In this document: positions 1 through 7,717 of the stretch, one piece after another
Numbering within the stretch: position 1 is the first letter of the stretch
Layout: each line of letters starts with the position of its first letter
Assembly (NCBI RefSeq): GCF_000421645.1
Contig: NZ_ATXK01000002.1
Span: 434,001 to 498,000 of the forward strand
DNA length: 64,000 nt
Source of the DNA: Aurantimonas coralicida DSM 14790
GTDB lineage: Bacteria; Pseudomonadota; Alphaproteobacteria; Rhizobiales; Rhizobiaceae
Direction of reading: 5' to 3'
Translations under genes and position numbers: made by a program
The notes under the pieces: generated by a model
Databases searched by the model: none
Seen by the model: the letters and a program-made list of their open reading frames with translations, nothing else
What the model was told of the DNA's origin: nothing

Positions 1-1
1 C

Positions 2-655
2 CGCGCCGAGTTGGCCGGGCACCAGCACGGCGCCGGGCCGCTGCCCGCGCCAACCGTGCAATTCGTCGCCGAATGGCTGAAGGAGGCGGCGTTCGGCTGC
101 GCCATCTTTGCACCCGCCAACCTCGACAGCCTCACCATCGAGATGCTCGCCGGCCTGGTCTTCGACCTGAATGCCGAGACCCGTTTCACCAGCCTGCCGA
201 TGTTGCGCGCCGACCAGGCCTTTGCCGCGGCGCAGGCGACCACCTGGACGACCGGCTTTCCGCTGCGCAGCGGTTTCGGCCGCGGCTATCCCGACCATGA
301 TCCGCATCTGTATCGCGGCGAGCGGCTGATCGCCGACGGCGAGGCGGATCTGGCGGTGCATGTCGCCGCGCTGGACGGCCAGGACGAAATCGAGCCGGAG
401 TGGTCGGCGACGGTGCCGGTCGTCGCCTTGTGCGGCGAGGCGACCGACTGGAGCCATCCGCCGAAGATCGCCTTCGCCGTGGCGACGGCCGGCCGCGATC
501 ACGACAGCGTCCTCTACGACAACCGCTTCGGCGGCTTCGTCCCGGTCGCGGCGTCGCAGGCGGGCGAGGACGCCGGCGGGCGCATGACGGCGGCGGCCGT
601 CCTTGCGGCGATCGCCGCGCATCTGGGACAGACGACGACGGAAGCGACGGCATGA
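2..655 (+). CDS. fhcB: Formyltransferase/hydrolase complex subunit B, 3' part
   Basis: The open frame enters from the left edge, so the N-terminus lies outside the window; about 217 residues are visible. The stretch TGFPLRSGFGRG followed by PDHDPHLY resembles the C-terminal half of formylmethanofuran dehydrogenase subunit B (FwdB/FmdB/FhcB). In methylotrophic bacteria FhcB is part of the cytoplasmic Fhc complex, which converts formyl-tetrahydromethanopterin to formate during formaldehyde oxidation. The gene order fhcB-fhcA-fhcD-fhcC supports the call, with fhcA starting 25 bases after this stop. An internal TTG near position 11 is not the real start because the frame is open to the edge. Catalytic residues in the missing part cannot be judged. 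Confidence 0.85.
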   Translation, partial: RAELAGHQHGAGPLPAPTVQFVAEWLKEAAFGCAIFAPANLDSLTIEMLAGLVFDLNAETRFTSLPMLRADQAFAAAQATTWTTGFPLRSGFGRGYPDHDPHLYRGERLIADGEADLAVHVAALDGQDEIEPEWSATVPVVALCGEATDWSHPPKIAFAVATAGRDHDSVLYDNRFGGFVPVAASQAGEDAGGRMTAAAVLAAIAAHLGQTTTEATA

Positions 656-680
656 TCGTCGGACGGAAAGGGGCGTCTGC

Positions 681-2321
681 ATGCTGACGCATTTGAAGAA
701 CGGCCATGTCGTCGACCCGGCCAACGACCGGGATGGCGTGGCGGATCTGTATCTCGCCGACGGCGTCGTCGTCGATGCGCCGACGGACGGGCGCCGGCCC
801 GACGAGACGATCGACTGCAAGGGGCTGATCGTCATGGCGGGCGCCATCGACATTCATTCCCACATCGCCAGCGGTCACGTGAACACGGCGCGGCTGCTGC
901 TGCCGGAATATCACCGGGCCTTCCAGTCACGGCCGGGCTCGACCGGCCTGTCCAAGGTCGGCTGGACCACCGAGGAAACCGGCCTGCGCTACGCCGAAAT
1001 GGGGTTCACCACCGTGGTCGAGCCCGCCATGGCGCCGTCCTCGGCGCTGCATTCCCATCTCGAACTCGCCGACATCCCGATCATCGACAAGGCAACGCTC
1101 GTCGTCCTTGGCAATGACGATTTCCTGATGGCGATGATCCGCGACGGCGAGAGCGAGAGCGCCATCGCCGACTATGTCGCCTGGACGGTCTCGGCGTCGC
1201 GGGCGCTCGGCGTCAAATGCATCAATGCCGGCGGCTCCGCGGCCTTCAAGGAGAATGTCCGCAAGTTCGACTTCGATGACATCGTGCCCGATTACGGCGT
1301 GTCGTCGCGCAAGATCGTCAAGACGCTGCAGGGCGCCGTGAACGGGCTCAGCATCCCGCATCCGCTGCATGTCCATTGCAACAATCTCGGCGTGCCCGGC
1401 GATTCCGCCTCGTCGGCCGAGGCGACCATCGGCGCGGCCGAGGGCCTGCCGATGCATCTCGCCCACATCCAGTTCTACGGCTACGGCACCGAGGGCAAGC
1501 GCGGCTTTTCCTCGGTCGGGCAGCGGCTGGCCGACCTCGTCAACCGGACGCCGGAGGTCACGGTCGATATCGGCCAGGTGATGTTCGGCCAGACCGTGAC
1601 GATCTCCTCGGACGAGATGCGCCAGTTTGCCGGTCGGCCGCAGGCCAGCCCCGGCAAGACGATCATCTTCGACCACGAGGCCAATGGCGGCGGCGTGGTG
1701 CCGATGGAATACAAGCAGAAGAGCTTCTTCAACGCGCTCCAATGGGCGATCGGGCTGGAGCTGTTCCTCCTGATCGAGGACCCCTCGCAGGTGTTCTTCA
1801 CCACCGACCATCCCAATGGCGCGCCGTTCACCAGCTACCCCGACATCTTCGCGCTGCTGATGGACCGCGGCGTGCGCCAGCTATGGCTCGACGCGCTGCC
1901 GAAATCGGTGGTGCGGATGACCAGCCTGCCGGAGATCACCCGCGAATACACGCTGCGGGAGATCGCGACGATGACCCGCGCCGCCCCGGCCCGCCTGCTC
2001 GGCACGTCCGATCGCGGCCATCTGGGGGCGGGGGCCGTGGGCGACGTGGCGATCTATCGTCCCGGCCACGACAAGGCCGAGATGTTCGGCCGCGCAGCCT
2101 ATGTCTTCAAGGACGGGACGCTGGTGGTGAAGGACGGCACCGTCGTCAACCGCACCAAGGGCCGCACGCTGACGGTCCGGCCCGAGGCGGACAAGGCGAT
2201 GGCGAAACGCCTCGACCGCTATTTCGACGAACGCTTCGGTCTGCCGTCGCGCTGGTTCGAGGTGCCGGACTTTGCCATCGGCCAAGAGGATCCGTTCAAG
2301 GTGATGCCATGCCGGACGTGA
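681..2321 (+). CDS. fhcA: Formyltransferase/hydrolase complex subunit A (amidohydrolase fold)
   Basis: This 546-residue protein matches formylmethanofuran dehydrogenase subunit A. It is an amidohydrolase-like enzyme that hydrolyses the formyl-cofactor to formate in the Fhc complex. The metal-binding HSHIASGHVN motif is at residues 59-68 (H59, H61), and the late conserved Asp lies in TTDHPNGAPF (D376). I chose the ATG at 681 because GGAAAGGGG lies just upstream and homologues start at MLTHLKNGHV; the frame extends further upstream but that part is not protein-like. The last 13 bases overlap fhcD, so the two are probably translationally coupled. Confidence 0.93.
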   Translation: MLTHLKNGHVVDPANDRDGVADLYLADGVVVDAPTDGRRPDETIDCKGLIVMAGAIDIHSHIASGHVNTARLLLPEYHRAFQSRPGSTGLSKVGWTTEETGLRYAEMGFTTVVEPAMAPSSALHSHLELADIPIIDKATLVVLGNDDFLMAMIRDGESESAIADYVAWTVSASRALGVKCINAGGSAAFKENVRKFDFDDIVPDYGVSSRKIVKTLQGAVNGLSIPHPLHVHCNNLGVPGDSASSAEATIGAAEGLPMHLAHIQFYGYGTEGKRGFSSVGQRLADLVNRTPEVTVDIGQVMFGQTVTISSDEMRQFAGRPQASPGKTIIFDHEANGGGVVPMEYKQKSFFNALQWAIGLELFLLIEDPSQVFFTTDHPNGAPFTSYPDIFALLMDRGVRQLWLDALPKSVVRMTSLPEITREYTLREIATMTRAAPARLLGTSDRGHLGAGAVGDVAIYRPGHDKAEMFGRAAYVFKDGTLVVKDGTVVNRTKGRTLTVRPEADKAMAKRLDRYFDERFGLPSRWFEVPDFAIGQEDPFKVMPCRT

Positions 2322-3244
2322 CACAGGACGCGCCGTCCACGGCGATGACCCGCAATGGCGTCGTCATTGACGACACCTTCGCCGAAGCGTTTCCGATGAG
2401 CGGAACGGCCATCCAGGTCACCGCCGATTCCGAGAAATGGGCGATGGAGGCCGCGCGCTCCTTCACCGGCTTTGCCACCTCGGTGATCGCCTGCGGCTGC
2501 GAGGCCGGCATCGACCGCGTTGTGCCCGCCAGCGAGACCCGCGACGGGCGGCCGGGCGTGCGCATTCTCCTGTTCTCGATGGACAAGGACGGGCTCGCCA
2601 AGCAGCTCGGCACCCGGCTCGGCCAGTGCATTCTCACCAGCCCGTCCTCGGCCTGCTACGCCGATTTCGACAGCGAGACGCAGATCGATCTCGGCTCGGC
2701 CATCCGCTATTTCGCCGATGGCTGGCAGATATCGAAGAAATTCGCCGGCCGGCATTTCTGGCGCATGCCGGTGATGGAGGGCGAATTCCTCTGCGAGGCG
2801 ACGACCGGCATGACCGGCGACGGCGTCGGCGGCGGCAATCTCCTGTTCATGGCTCGCACCAGCGCACAGGCGCTGGCGGCTGCCGAGGCGGCGCTCGAGG
2901 CGATGCGTGAGGTGCCCGGTGCGATCATGCCGTTTCCCGGCGGGATCGTGCGCTCCGGTTCCAAGGTCGGCGGCAAGTACAAGGGCATGATGGCCTCCAC
3001 CAACGATGCCTATTGCCCGACCCTGAAGGGCGTCACCCCATCGGCTCTGACGCCCGATATCGGTTCGGTGCTGGAGATCGTCATCGACGGCCTGTCGAAG
3101 GAGGCGGTCGCCGATGCCATGCGCGCCGGGCTGAAGGCGGCGGTCGATCTCGGACCCGACAAGGGCGCCCTGCGGATCGGCGCCGGCAATTACGGCGGCA
3201 ATCTCGGACCGCATCACTTCCATCTGAAGGAGCTGGCGCCATGA
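2309..3244 (+). CDS. fhcD: Formylmethanofuran:tetrahydromethanopterin N-formyltransferase
   Basis: The 311-residue product matches Ftr/FhcD, which moves the formyl group between tetrahydromethanopterin and the methanofuran-type cofactor in the cytoplasm. Family hallmarks include the N-terminal DTFAEAFPMSGTAIQVTA region and the conserved C-terminal GNYGGNLGPHHFHLKEL end. Its length is close to that of the archaeal Ftr enzymes. The start lies inside the end of fhcA (13-base overlap) and the stop overlaps the fhcC start (ATGA). The tight fhcA-D-C packing is the usual methylotroph arrangement. Confidence 0.94.
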   Translation: MPDVTQDAPSTAMTRNGVVIDDTFAEAFPMSGTAIQVTADSEKWAMEAARSFTGFATSVIACGCEAGIDRVVPASETRDGRPGVRILLFSMDKDGLAKQLGTRLGQCILTSPSSACYADFDSETQIDLGSAIRYFADGWQISKKFAGRHFWRMPVMEGEFLCEATTGMTGDGVGGGNLLFMARTSAQALAAAEAALEAMREVPGAIMPFPGGIVRSGSKVGGKYKGMMASTNDAYCPTLKGVTPSALTPDIGSVLEIVIDGLSKEAVADAMRAGLKAAVDLGPDKGALRIGAGNYGGNLGPHHFHLKELAP

Positions 3245-4050
3245 GCGGGCTCACCTTCCGCAAGCGGGCCGAACCGGATCAGCGCATCGACCTGTCGGCC
3301 CTGATCCCGTCGCGCCTTGCCGGCCTCACCATTGCGCAGATCGCCTCCCTGCCGGTCGGCACGACCCGCTGGCTGGTCACGGTCGGCGACCTCTTCGACG
3401 TGTCGGGCGGCGATCCTGCGCAATTGCGCTTCGAGGGTGGCTCGCACCGCTTCGACCGGATCGGCGAAGGGCTCGATGGCGGTGAGATCCATGTCGAGGG
3501 CGATGCCGGCTGGCGGACCGGCCGGGTGATGAGCGCCGGACGGCTGACGGTGACGGGCTCGGCCGGCGGCTTCGCCGGTTCGGCCATGAGCGGCGGCGAG
3601 CTGCACATCGAGGGCGATGCGGGCGATTTTCTCGGCGGTCCGCTGGCCGGCGAGATGGCGGGCATGTCGGGTGGCACGATCCGCGTCGGCGGCGCGGCCG
3701 GCGAACGGGCGGCCGATCGCATGCGGCGTGGCACCATCGTCGTCGCGGGCACGCTCGGCGCCAACGCCGCCAGCCGGATGATCGCCGGCACGCTGATTGC
3801 CGGCGGCCGCGCCGCGGGCGTGCCCGGCCGCCTGATGAAGCGCGGCACGCTGATCCTGCCCGGCGGGGTCGAGCGCCTGACGCCGACCTTCCTCGACAAC
3901 GGCCCGGCCGACCTCCTGATCCTGAAGCTGATGGCCCGGGATATCGCCGCGGGGCCCGCCGGCCCGGTGCCCTTCGATGGCGCGCCCATGCGCCGGTTCG
4001 GCGGCGACACGGCGGTGCTCGGCATGGGCGAGATCTTCCTGCCGTTGTAA
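3241..4050 (+). CDS. fhcC: Formyltransferase/hydrolase complex subunit C
   Basis: This 269-residue protein resembles formylmethanofuran dehydrogenase subunit C. From about residue 75 to 215 it consists of repeated G-rich units (GGEIHVEGDAG, GGELHIEGDAGDFLGG, GGTIRVGGAAG). These are expected to form the parallel beta-helix shared by this family and the glutamate synthase alpha-subunit C-terminal domain. It is a structural subunit of Fhc with no known catalytic residues. The start overlaps the fhcD stop by four bases. It is the last gene of the fhc operon; about 170 bases without a gene follow. Confidence 0.92.
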   Translation: MSGLTFRKRAEPDQRIDLSALIPSRLAGLTIAQIASLPVGTTRWLVTVGDLFDVSGGDPAQLRFEGGSHRFDRIGEGLDGGEIHVEGDAGWRTGRVMSAGRLTVTGSAGGFAGSAMSGGELHIEGDAGDFLGGPLAGEMAGMSGGTIRVGGAAGERAADRMRRGTIVVAGTLGANAASRMIAGTLIAGGRAAGVPGRLMKRGTLILPGGVERLTPTFLDNGPADLLILKLMARDIAAGPAGPVPFDGAPMRRFGGDTAVLGMGEIFLPL

Positions 4051-4218
4051 GGCGGCGAGACTGCACAATTGCCATGCGACACGGCGCCGCCGCTCTGCTG
4101 ACTTGCCGGAGGGCGCCGCTAGTTCTGCATCCGGATGCAGCATCGCTGCGTATGTGAAGAGCGTATCCCAGTTCGACCGGGCACCGTCTGATCCCCCAGG
4201 AAGGAAACGGCCGAGACG

Positions 4219-4425
4219 ATGATTGACCTGATTTTGACCGTCTGCATGGTGAGCGACCCGTCGAACTGCCGGGAAGAGCGGCTGACCTACCAGAGCCGCG
4301 GCTCGCTGGCGCAATGCATGATGCTGTCGACGCCCTATGTCGCGGCCTGGGCCGGCGATCATCCGCAATGGACGATCAAGAGCTGGAAGTGCCACTGGCC
4401 GGAAGATCGCAAGGAAGCGATCTGA
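4219..4425 (+). CDS. Small hypothetical protein with four cysteines
   Basis: A 68-residue protein preceded by a strong AGGAAGGAAA ribosome binding site. It has four cysteines (C9, C17, C33, C58) and several aromatic residues near the C-terminus (WTIKSWKCHW). The N-terminus is weakly hydrophobic and could be a short export or membrane signal, with the cysteines then disulfide-bonded in the periplasm. That is inference; I do not recognise a named family. It is separated from fhcC by about 170 bases and lies upstream of the urt regulatory region on the same strand. Confidence 0.6.
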   Translation: MIDLILTVCMVSDPSNCREERLTYQSRGSLAQCMMLSTPYVAAWAGDHPQWTIKSWKCHWPEDRKEAI

Positions 4426-4503
4426 GCGGACAGCACCGTCTGCTGCCGCGCTGCTCACTGCGGTGAAAAACTAGGCATTGAACAAAATACAGGCAGATTT
4501 GAT

Positions 4504-4518
4504 CTGACCCAGGGTCAG
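4504..4518. promoter_or_regulatory. Perfect palindrome CTGACCCAGGGTCAG upstream of urtA
   Basis: Two 7-base arms, CTGACCC and GGGTCAG, flank a single A and form an exact inverted repeat. It lies about 75 bases upstream of the sigma-54 promoter, beside an AT-rich patch (about 4464-4503) that stands out in this GC-rich DNA. The spacing suits an upstream activator or repressor site for the urt operon. No T-run follows, so a terminator for the small upstream gene is less likely. The binding protein is unknown. Confidence 0.45.
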
Positions 4519-4591
4519 GGTAGTCGCGCAACCGGTGGCTTCACCCGCCGGATGGCCGCGTTCCCCGCCAGTCCTTCGCGCATCGCCAGTC

Positions 4592-4607
4592 TGGCACGGG
4601 GATTGCT
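4592..4607 (+). promoter_or_regulatory. Sigma-54 (RpoN) -24/-12 promoter of the urt operon
   Basis: TGGCACGGGGATTGCT matches the sigma-54 consensus TGGCACG-N4-TTGCW at every conserved base, with correct spacing between the GG and GC elements. The expected transcription start is about 12 bases downstream, some 45 bases before the urtA ATG. Urea transporter operons are commonly switched on by NtrC and RpoN under nitrogen limitation, so this element predicts nitrogen control. I did not find a convincing pair of NtrC sites; a loose candidate is the GCGCAACCGGTGGC region near 4525-4540. Confidence 0.85.
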
Positions 4608-4663
4608 CCCTGTGTGACCGGAGCCCGTCGCTGAGAGCGGGACCTGTCAACTGGAGAGCGTGA

Positions 4664-5977
4664 ATGACATCACCTATCAATTGGCTTCGTGGCGCCGTCG
4701 CCGCGACCGCGATGAGCGGCGTCGCACTGACCGGTGCCGTGGCGCAGGACGCGCCGTCCGGCGATCCGATCAAGGTCGGCATCCTGCATTCGCTGTCGGG
4801 CACGATGGCGATTTCCGAGACCACCCTGAAGGACGCCATGCTGATGCTCATCGAGGAGCAGAACGCCAAGGGCGGTCTGCTCGGGCGTCCGCTCGAAGGT
4901 GTCGTGGTCGATCCGGCCTCCGACTGGCCGCTCTTCGCCGAGAAGATGCGCGACCTCGTCTCGGCCCAGGACGTCGCGGCGGTGTTCTGTTGCTGGACCT
5001 CGGTGTCGCGCAAGTCGATCCTGCCGGTGGCCGAAGAGCTCAACACGGTCGTCTTCTACCCGGTCCAGTACGAGGGTGAGGAATCCTCGCGCAACATCTT
5101 CTACACCGGTGCCGCGCCCAACCAGCAGGCAATCCCCGCCGTCGACTATCTGATGGAGGAAGGCGTCGAGCGCTGGGTGCTGGAAGGCACCGACTACGTC
5201 TATCCGCGCACCACCAACAAGATCCTCGAGCAGTATCTAAAGGACAAGGGCGTCGCCGCCGAGGACATCAAGGTCAACTACACGCCCTTCGGCTTCTCCG
5301 ACTGGCAGACCGAGGTGTCGGCCATCAAGGAATTCGGTTCGACCGGCAAGAAGACCGCCGTTGTCTCGACCGTGAACGGCGACGCCAACGTGCCGTTCTA
5401 CAAGGAGCTCGCCAACCAGGGCATCGCCGCGACCGACATTCCGGTCGTCGCCTTCTCCGTCGGCGAGGAAGAACTGGCCGGCATCGACACCGGCCCGCTG
5501 GTCGGCCATCTCGCCGCCTGGAACTATTTCCAGTCGGTCGATACGCCCGAGAATGCCGAGTTCATCGAGAAGTGGAAGACCTTCATCGGTGACGACAAGC
5601 GCGTCACCAATGACCCGATGGAAGCCCACTATATCGGCTTCAACATGTGGGTGAAGGCGGTCGAGGCCGCTGGCACGACCGAGGCCGACGCGGTCATCGC
5701 CGCCCTGCCGGGCGTCGAGGTGCCGAACCTCACCGGCGGCATGTCAACCATGCTGGCCAACCACCACATCACCAAGCCCGTGCTGATCGGCGAGATCAAC
5801 GACGAGGGCCAGTTCGACATCGTCTCGGAGACCGAGGAACTGGTGCCGGGCGACGCCTGGTCCGACTTCCTGCCGGAATCCAAGAAGCTGACCGCCGACT
5901 GGACCGACCCGATCAATTGCGGGAACTACAACACCGAGACCGAGACCTGCGGCGGTGCTTCGGCGGAAGCCAAGTAA
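4664..5977 (+). CDS. urtA: Urea ABC transporter, substrate-binding protein
   Basis: This 437-residue periplasmic binding protein starts with a signal peptide ending near AVAQ (about residue 27). The mature part follows the UrtA/AmiC branch of the branched-chain amino acid binding family: KVGILHSLSGTMAISE at the N-terminus, then CCWTSVSRKSILPV and YPVQYEGEESSRN, and a Cys-containing tail (NCGNYNTETETCGG). It delivers urea to the UrtBC permease. GGAGAG lies seven bases before the ATG. It is the first gene of urtABCDE and sits directly behind the sigma-54 promoter. Confidence 0.95.
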   Translation: MTSPINWLRGAVAATAMSGVALTGAVAQDAPSGDPIKVGILHSLSGTMAISETTLKDAMLMLIEEQNAKGGLLGRPLEGVVVDPASDWPLFAEKMRDLVSAQDVAAVFCCWTSVSRKSILPVAEELNTVVFYPVQYEGEESSRNIFYTGAAPNQQAIPAVDYLMEEGVERWVLEGTDYVYPRTTNKILEQYLKDKGVAAEDIKVNYTPFGFSDWQTEVSAIKEFGSTGKKTAVVSTVNGDANVPFYKELANQGIAATDIPVVAFSVGEEELAGIDTGPLVGHLAAWNYFQSVDTPENAEFIEKWKTFIGDDKRVTNDPMEAHYIGFNMWVKAVEAAGTTEADAVIAALPGVEVPNLTGGMSTMLANHHITKPVLIGEINDEGQFDIVSETEELVPGDAWSDFLPESKKLTADWTDPINCGNYNTETETCGGASAEAK

Positions 5978-6013
5978 GCGGGTCCGACAGCTTCGTCCTC
6001 CCAAGACGAACCC

Positions 6014-6045
6014 GACGGGGGCGGTCCCAGGCGACCGTCCCCGTC
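6014..6045 (+). terminator. Stem-loop between urtA and urtB
   Basis: A 13-base stem (GACGGGGGCGGTC with GACCGTCCCCGTC, one mismatch) encloses a 6-base loop. No T-tract follows. This suggests a partial terminator or, more likely, a 3' stabiliser that keeps urtA transcript levels above those of the membrane genes, as is common after binding-protein genes. That role is inference. Confidence 0.55.
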
Positions 6046-6070
6046 CCCAGCGGCCCTCAGGTGGGATGTG

Positions 6071-7717
6071 ATGCAACAGTTCTTCGAGCGATGCCGGACC
6101 GGTCTCATGCTGGTCGCGGGTCTCCTGCTGGCGGCGGGACTTCTGGCGGCGCAGCCTGCATGGGCCCAGGGCGCCGACCCGGCCACGATCGTCCAGAAAT
6201 TCGGCGGCAAGCAGAGCTTCAGCGAAACCGAGGCGGTGATCGCGGAAGCGGCGGCCAGCGGCGATGCCGCCCTGGCGCCCGCCCTCAAGGCCCTGCGTGA
6301 CGGCGACCTCTACTGGCGCAAGAGCGACGAGGCCGTCTTCGTCGGCGCGGCGCGCGGCGACGAGATGGTCCTCACCGATCCGATCACCGGCGAGGCTGCC
6401 GGTATAGTCGCCAAGGCGGACGTCACCAAGGTCCGCATCAAGAATTCGATCCGCAACGCGGTCACCGCCGCCCTCGGCACCCTGACCCTGCGCGCCGCCG
6501 ATCCGGCCCAGCGGCTGCGGGCCGCCAGCACTGTGTTTTCCGACGCCGACCCCGAGATGATTGCCCCGCTGGAAGCGGCGATTGCCGCCGAGACCGACGC
6601 CGGCGTCCTGGCCCGGCTGGAAGAGGCGCGCGCTGCCGCGATCCTCGCCTCCGACCGTCCGGCCGCCGAGAAGGCCGAGGCCGCCAAGGCGCTGCAGACG
6701 CGCGGCGACCGCGAGGCGCTGAACATGCTGCGCATCTTCGCCGATGCCACCGACGATCCGGTGGCCCGCGAGGCGGCGCGCGAATCCATCGCCGGCATCG
6801 AGGCCAACATCGCCTTCTGGAACCAGATGCAGAATGTCTGGTACGGCCTGTCGCTCGGCTCGGTGCTGCTGCTCGCGGCCATCGGGCTGGCCATCACCTT
6901 CGGTGTGATGGGCGTCATCAACATGGCCCATGGCGAGATGGTCATGCTGGGCGCCTACACGACCTTCGTGGTGCAGGAGGCGATCCGCGGTTCGGCGCCC
7001 TGGCTGTTTCCCTGGTCGCTGACCATCGCCCTGCCGCTGGCCTTCCTCGTCTCCGGCTTCGTCGGTCTCGTCATGGAGCGCGGCCTGATCCGCTTTCTCT
7101 ACGGCCGGCCGCTGGAAACGCTGCTGGCGACCTTCGGCGTCTCGCTGATCCTGCAGCAGGCGGTGCGCACCGTCTTCGGCCCGACCAATCGCGAGGTCGG
7201 CAATCCCGACTGGATGTCCGGCGCCTTCGATGTCGGGTTGATGTCGATCACCTGGAACCGGCTGTGGATCATCGTCTTCGCGCTGGTCGTCTTCCTGGCC
7301 TTGCTCGCCGTCCTCAACCGCACACCGCTCGGCCTGCAGATGCGCGCCGTCACCCAGAACCGCAAGATGGCCTCGGCCATGGGCATCCGTACCCCCTGGG
7401 TCGATGCCATGACCTTCGCACTCGGCTCGGGCATAGCCGGTGTCGCCGGTGTCGCGCTCAGCCAGATCGACAATGTCTCGCCGAGCCTCGGCCAGGGCTA
7501 CATCATCGACAGCTTCATGGTCGTGGTGTTCGGCGGGGTCGGCAATCTGTGGGGCACGCTGGTCGGGGCGATGAGCCTCGGCGTGCTCAACAAGTTCCTC
7601 GAACCCTATGCCGGCGCCGTCCTCGGCAAGATCATCGTGCTCGTCCTGATCATCCTCTTCATCCAGAAACGACCGCGCGGCCTGTTCGCCCAGAAGGGGA
7701 GGTTCGTCGACGCATGA
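6071..7717 (+). CDS. urtB: Urea ABC transporter, permease UrtB (long form)
   Basis: The 548-residue protein has a signal-like hydrophobic N-terminus ending at PAWAQGA. About 220 residues of a mostly helical, Ala/Glu-rich periplasmic domain follow, and then a LivH-type permease from about residue 260 (GLSLGSVLLLAAIGLAITFG, VMGVINMAHGEM). This long N-terminal extension is normal for proteobacterial UrtB. With UrtC it forms the inner-membrane urea channel. The ATG at 6071 is preferred over the adjacent GTG at 6068, given AGGTGGG just upstream. The stop overlaps the urtC start (ATGA). Confidence 0.93.
   Translation: MQQFFERCRTGLMLVAGLLLAAGLLAAQPAWAQGADPATIVQKFGGKQSFSETEAVIAEAAASGDAALAPALKALRDGDLYWRKSDEAVFVGAARGDEMVLTDPITGEAAGIVAKADVTKVRIKNSIRNAVTAALGTLTLRAADPAQRLRAASTVFSDADPEMIAPLEAAIAAETDAGVLARLEEARAAAILASDRPAAEKAEAAKALQTRGDREALNMLRIFADATDDPVAREAARESIAGIEANIAFWNQMQNVWYGLSLGSVLLLAAIGLAITFGVMGVINMAHGEMVMLGAYTTFVVQEAIRGSAPWLFPWSLTIALPLAFLVSGFVGLVMERGLIRFLYGRPLETLLATFGVSLILQQAVRTVFGPTNREVGNPDWMSGAFDVGLMSITWNRLWIIVFALVVFLALLAVLNRTPLGLQMRAVTQNRKMASAMGIRTPWVDAMTFALGSGIAGVAGVALSQIDNVSPSLGQGYIIDSFMVVVFGGVGNLWGTLVGAMSLGVLNKFLEPYAGAVLGKIIVLVLIILFIQKRPRGLFAQKGRFVDA

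Noticed and set aside
3214-4458. Minus-strand frame of about 414 codons over fhcC
   Set aside because: It is antisense to fhcC and to a small gene with a good ribosome site; the translation is low-complexity Ala/Arg-rich.
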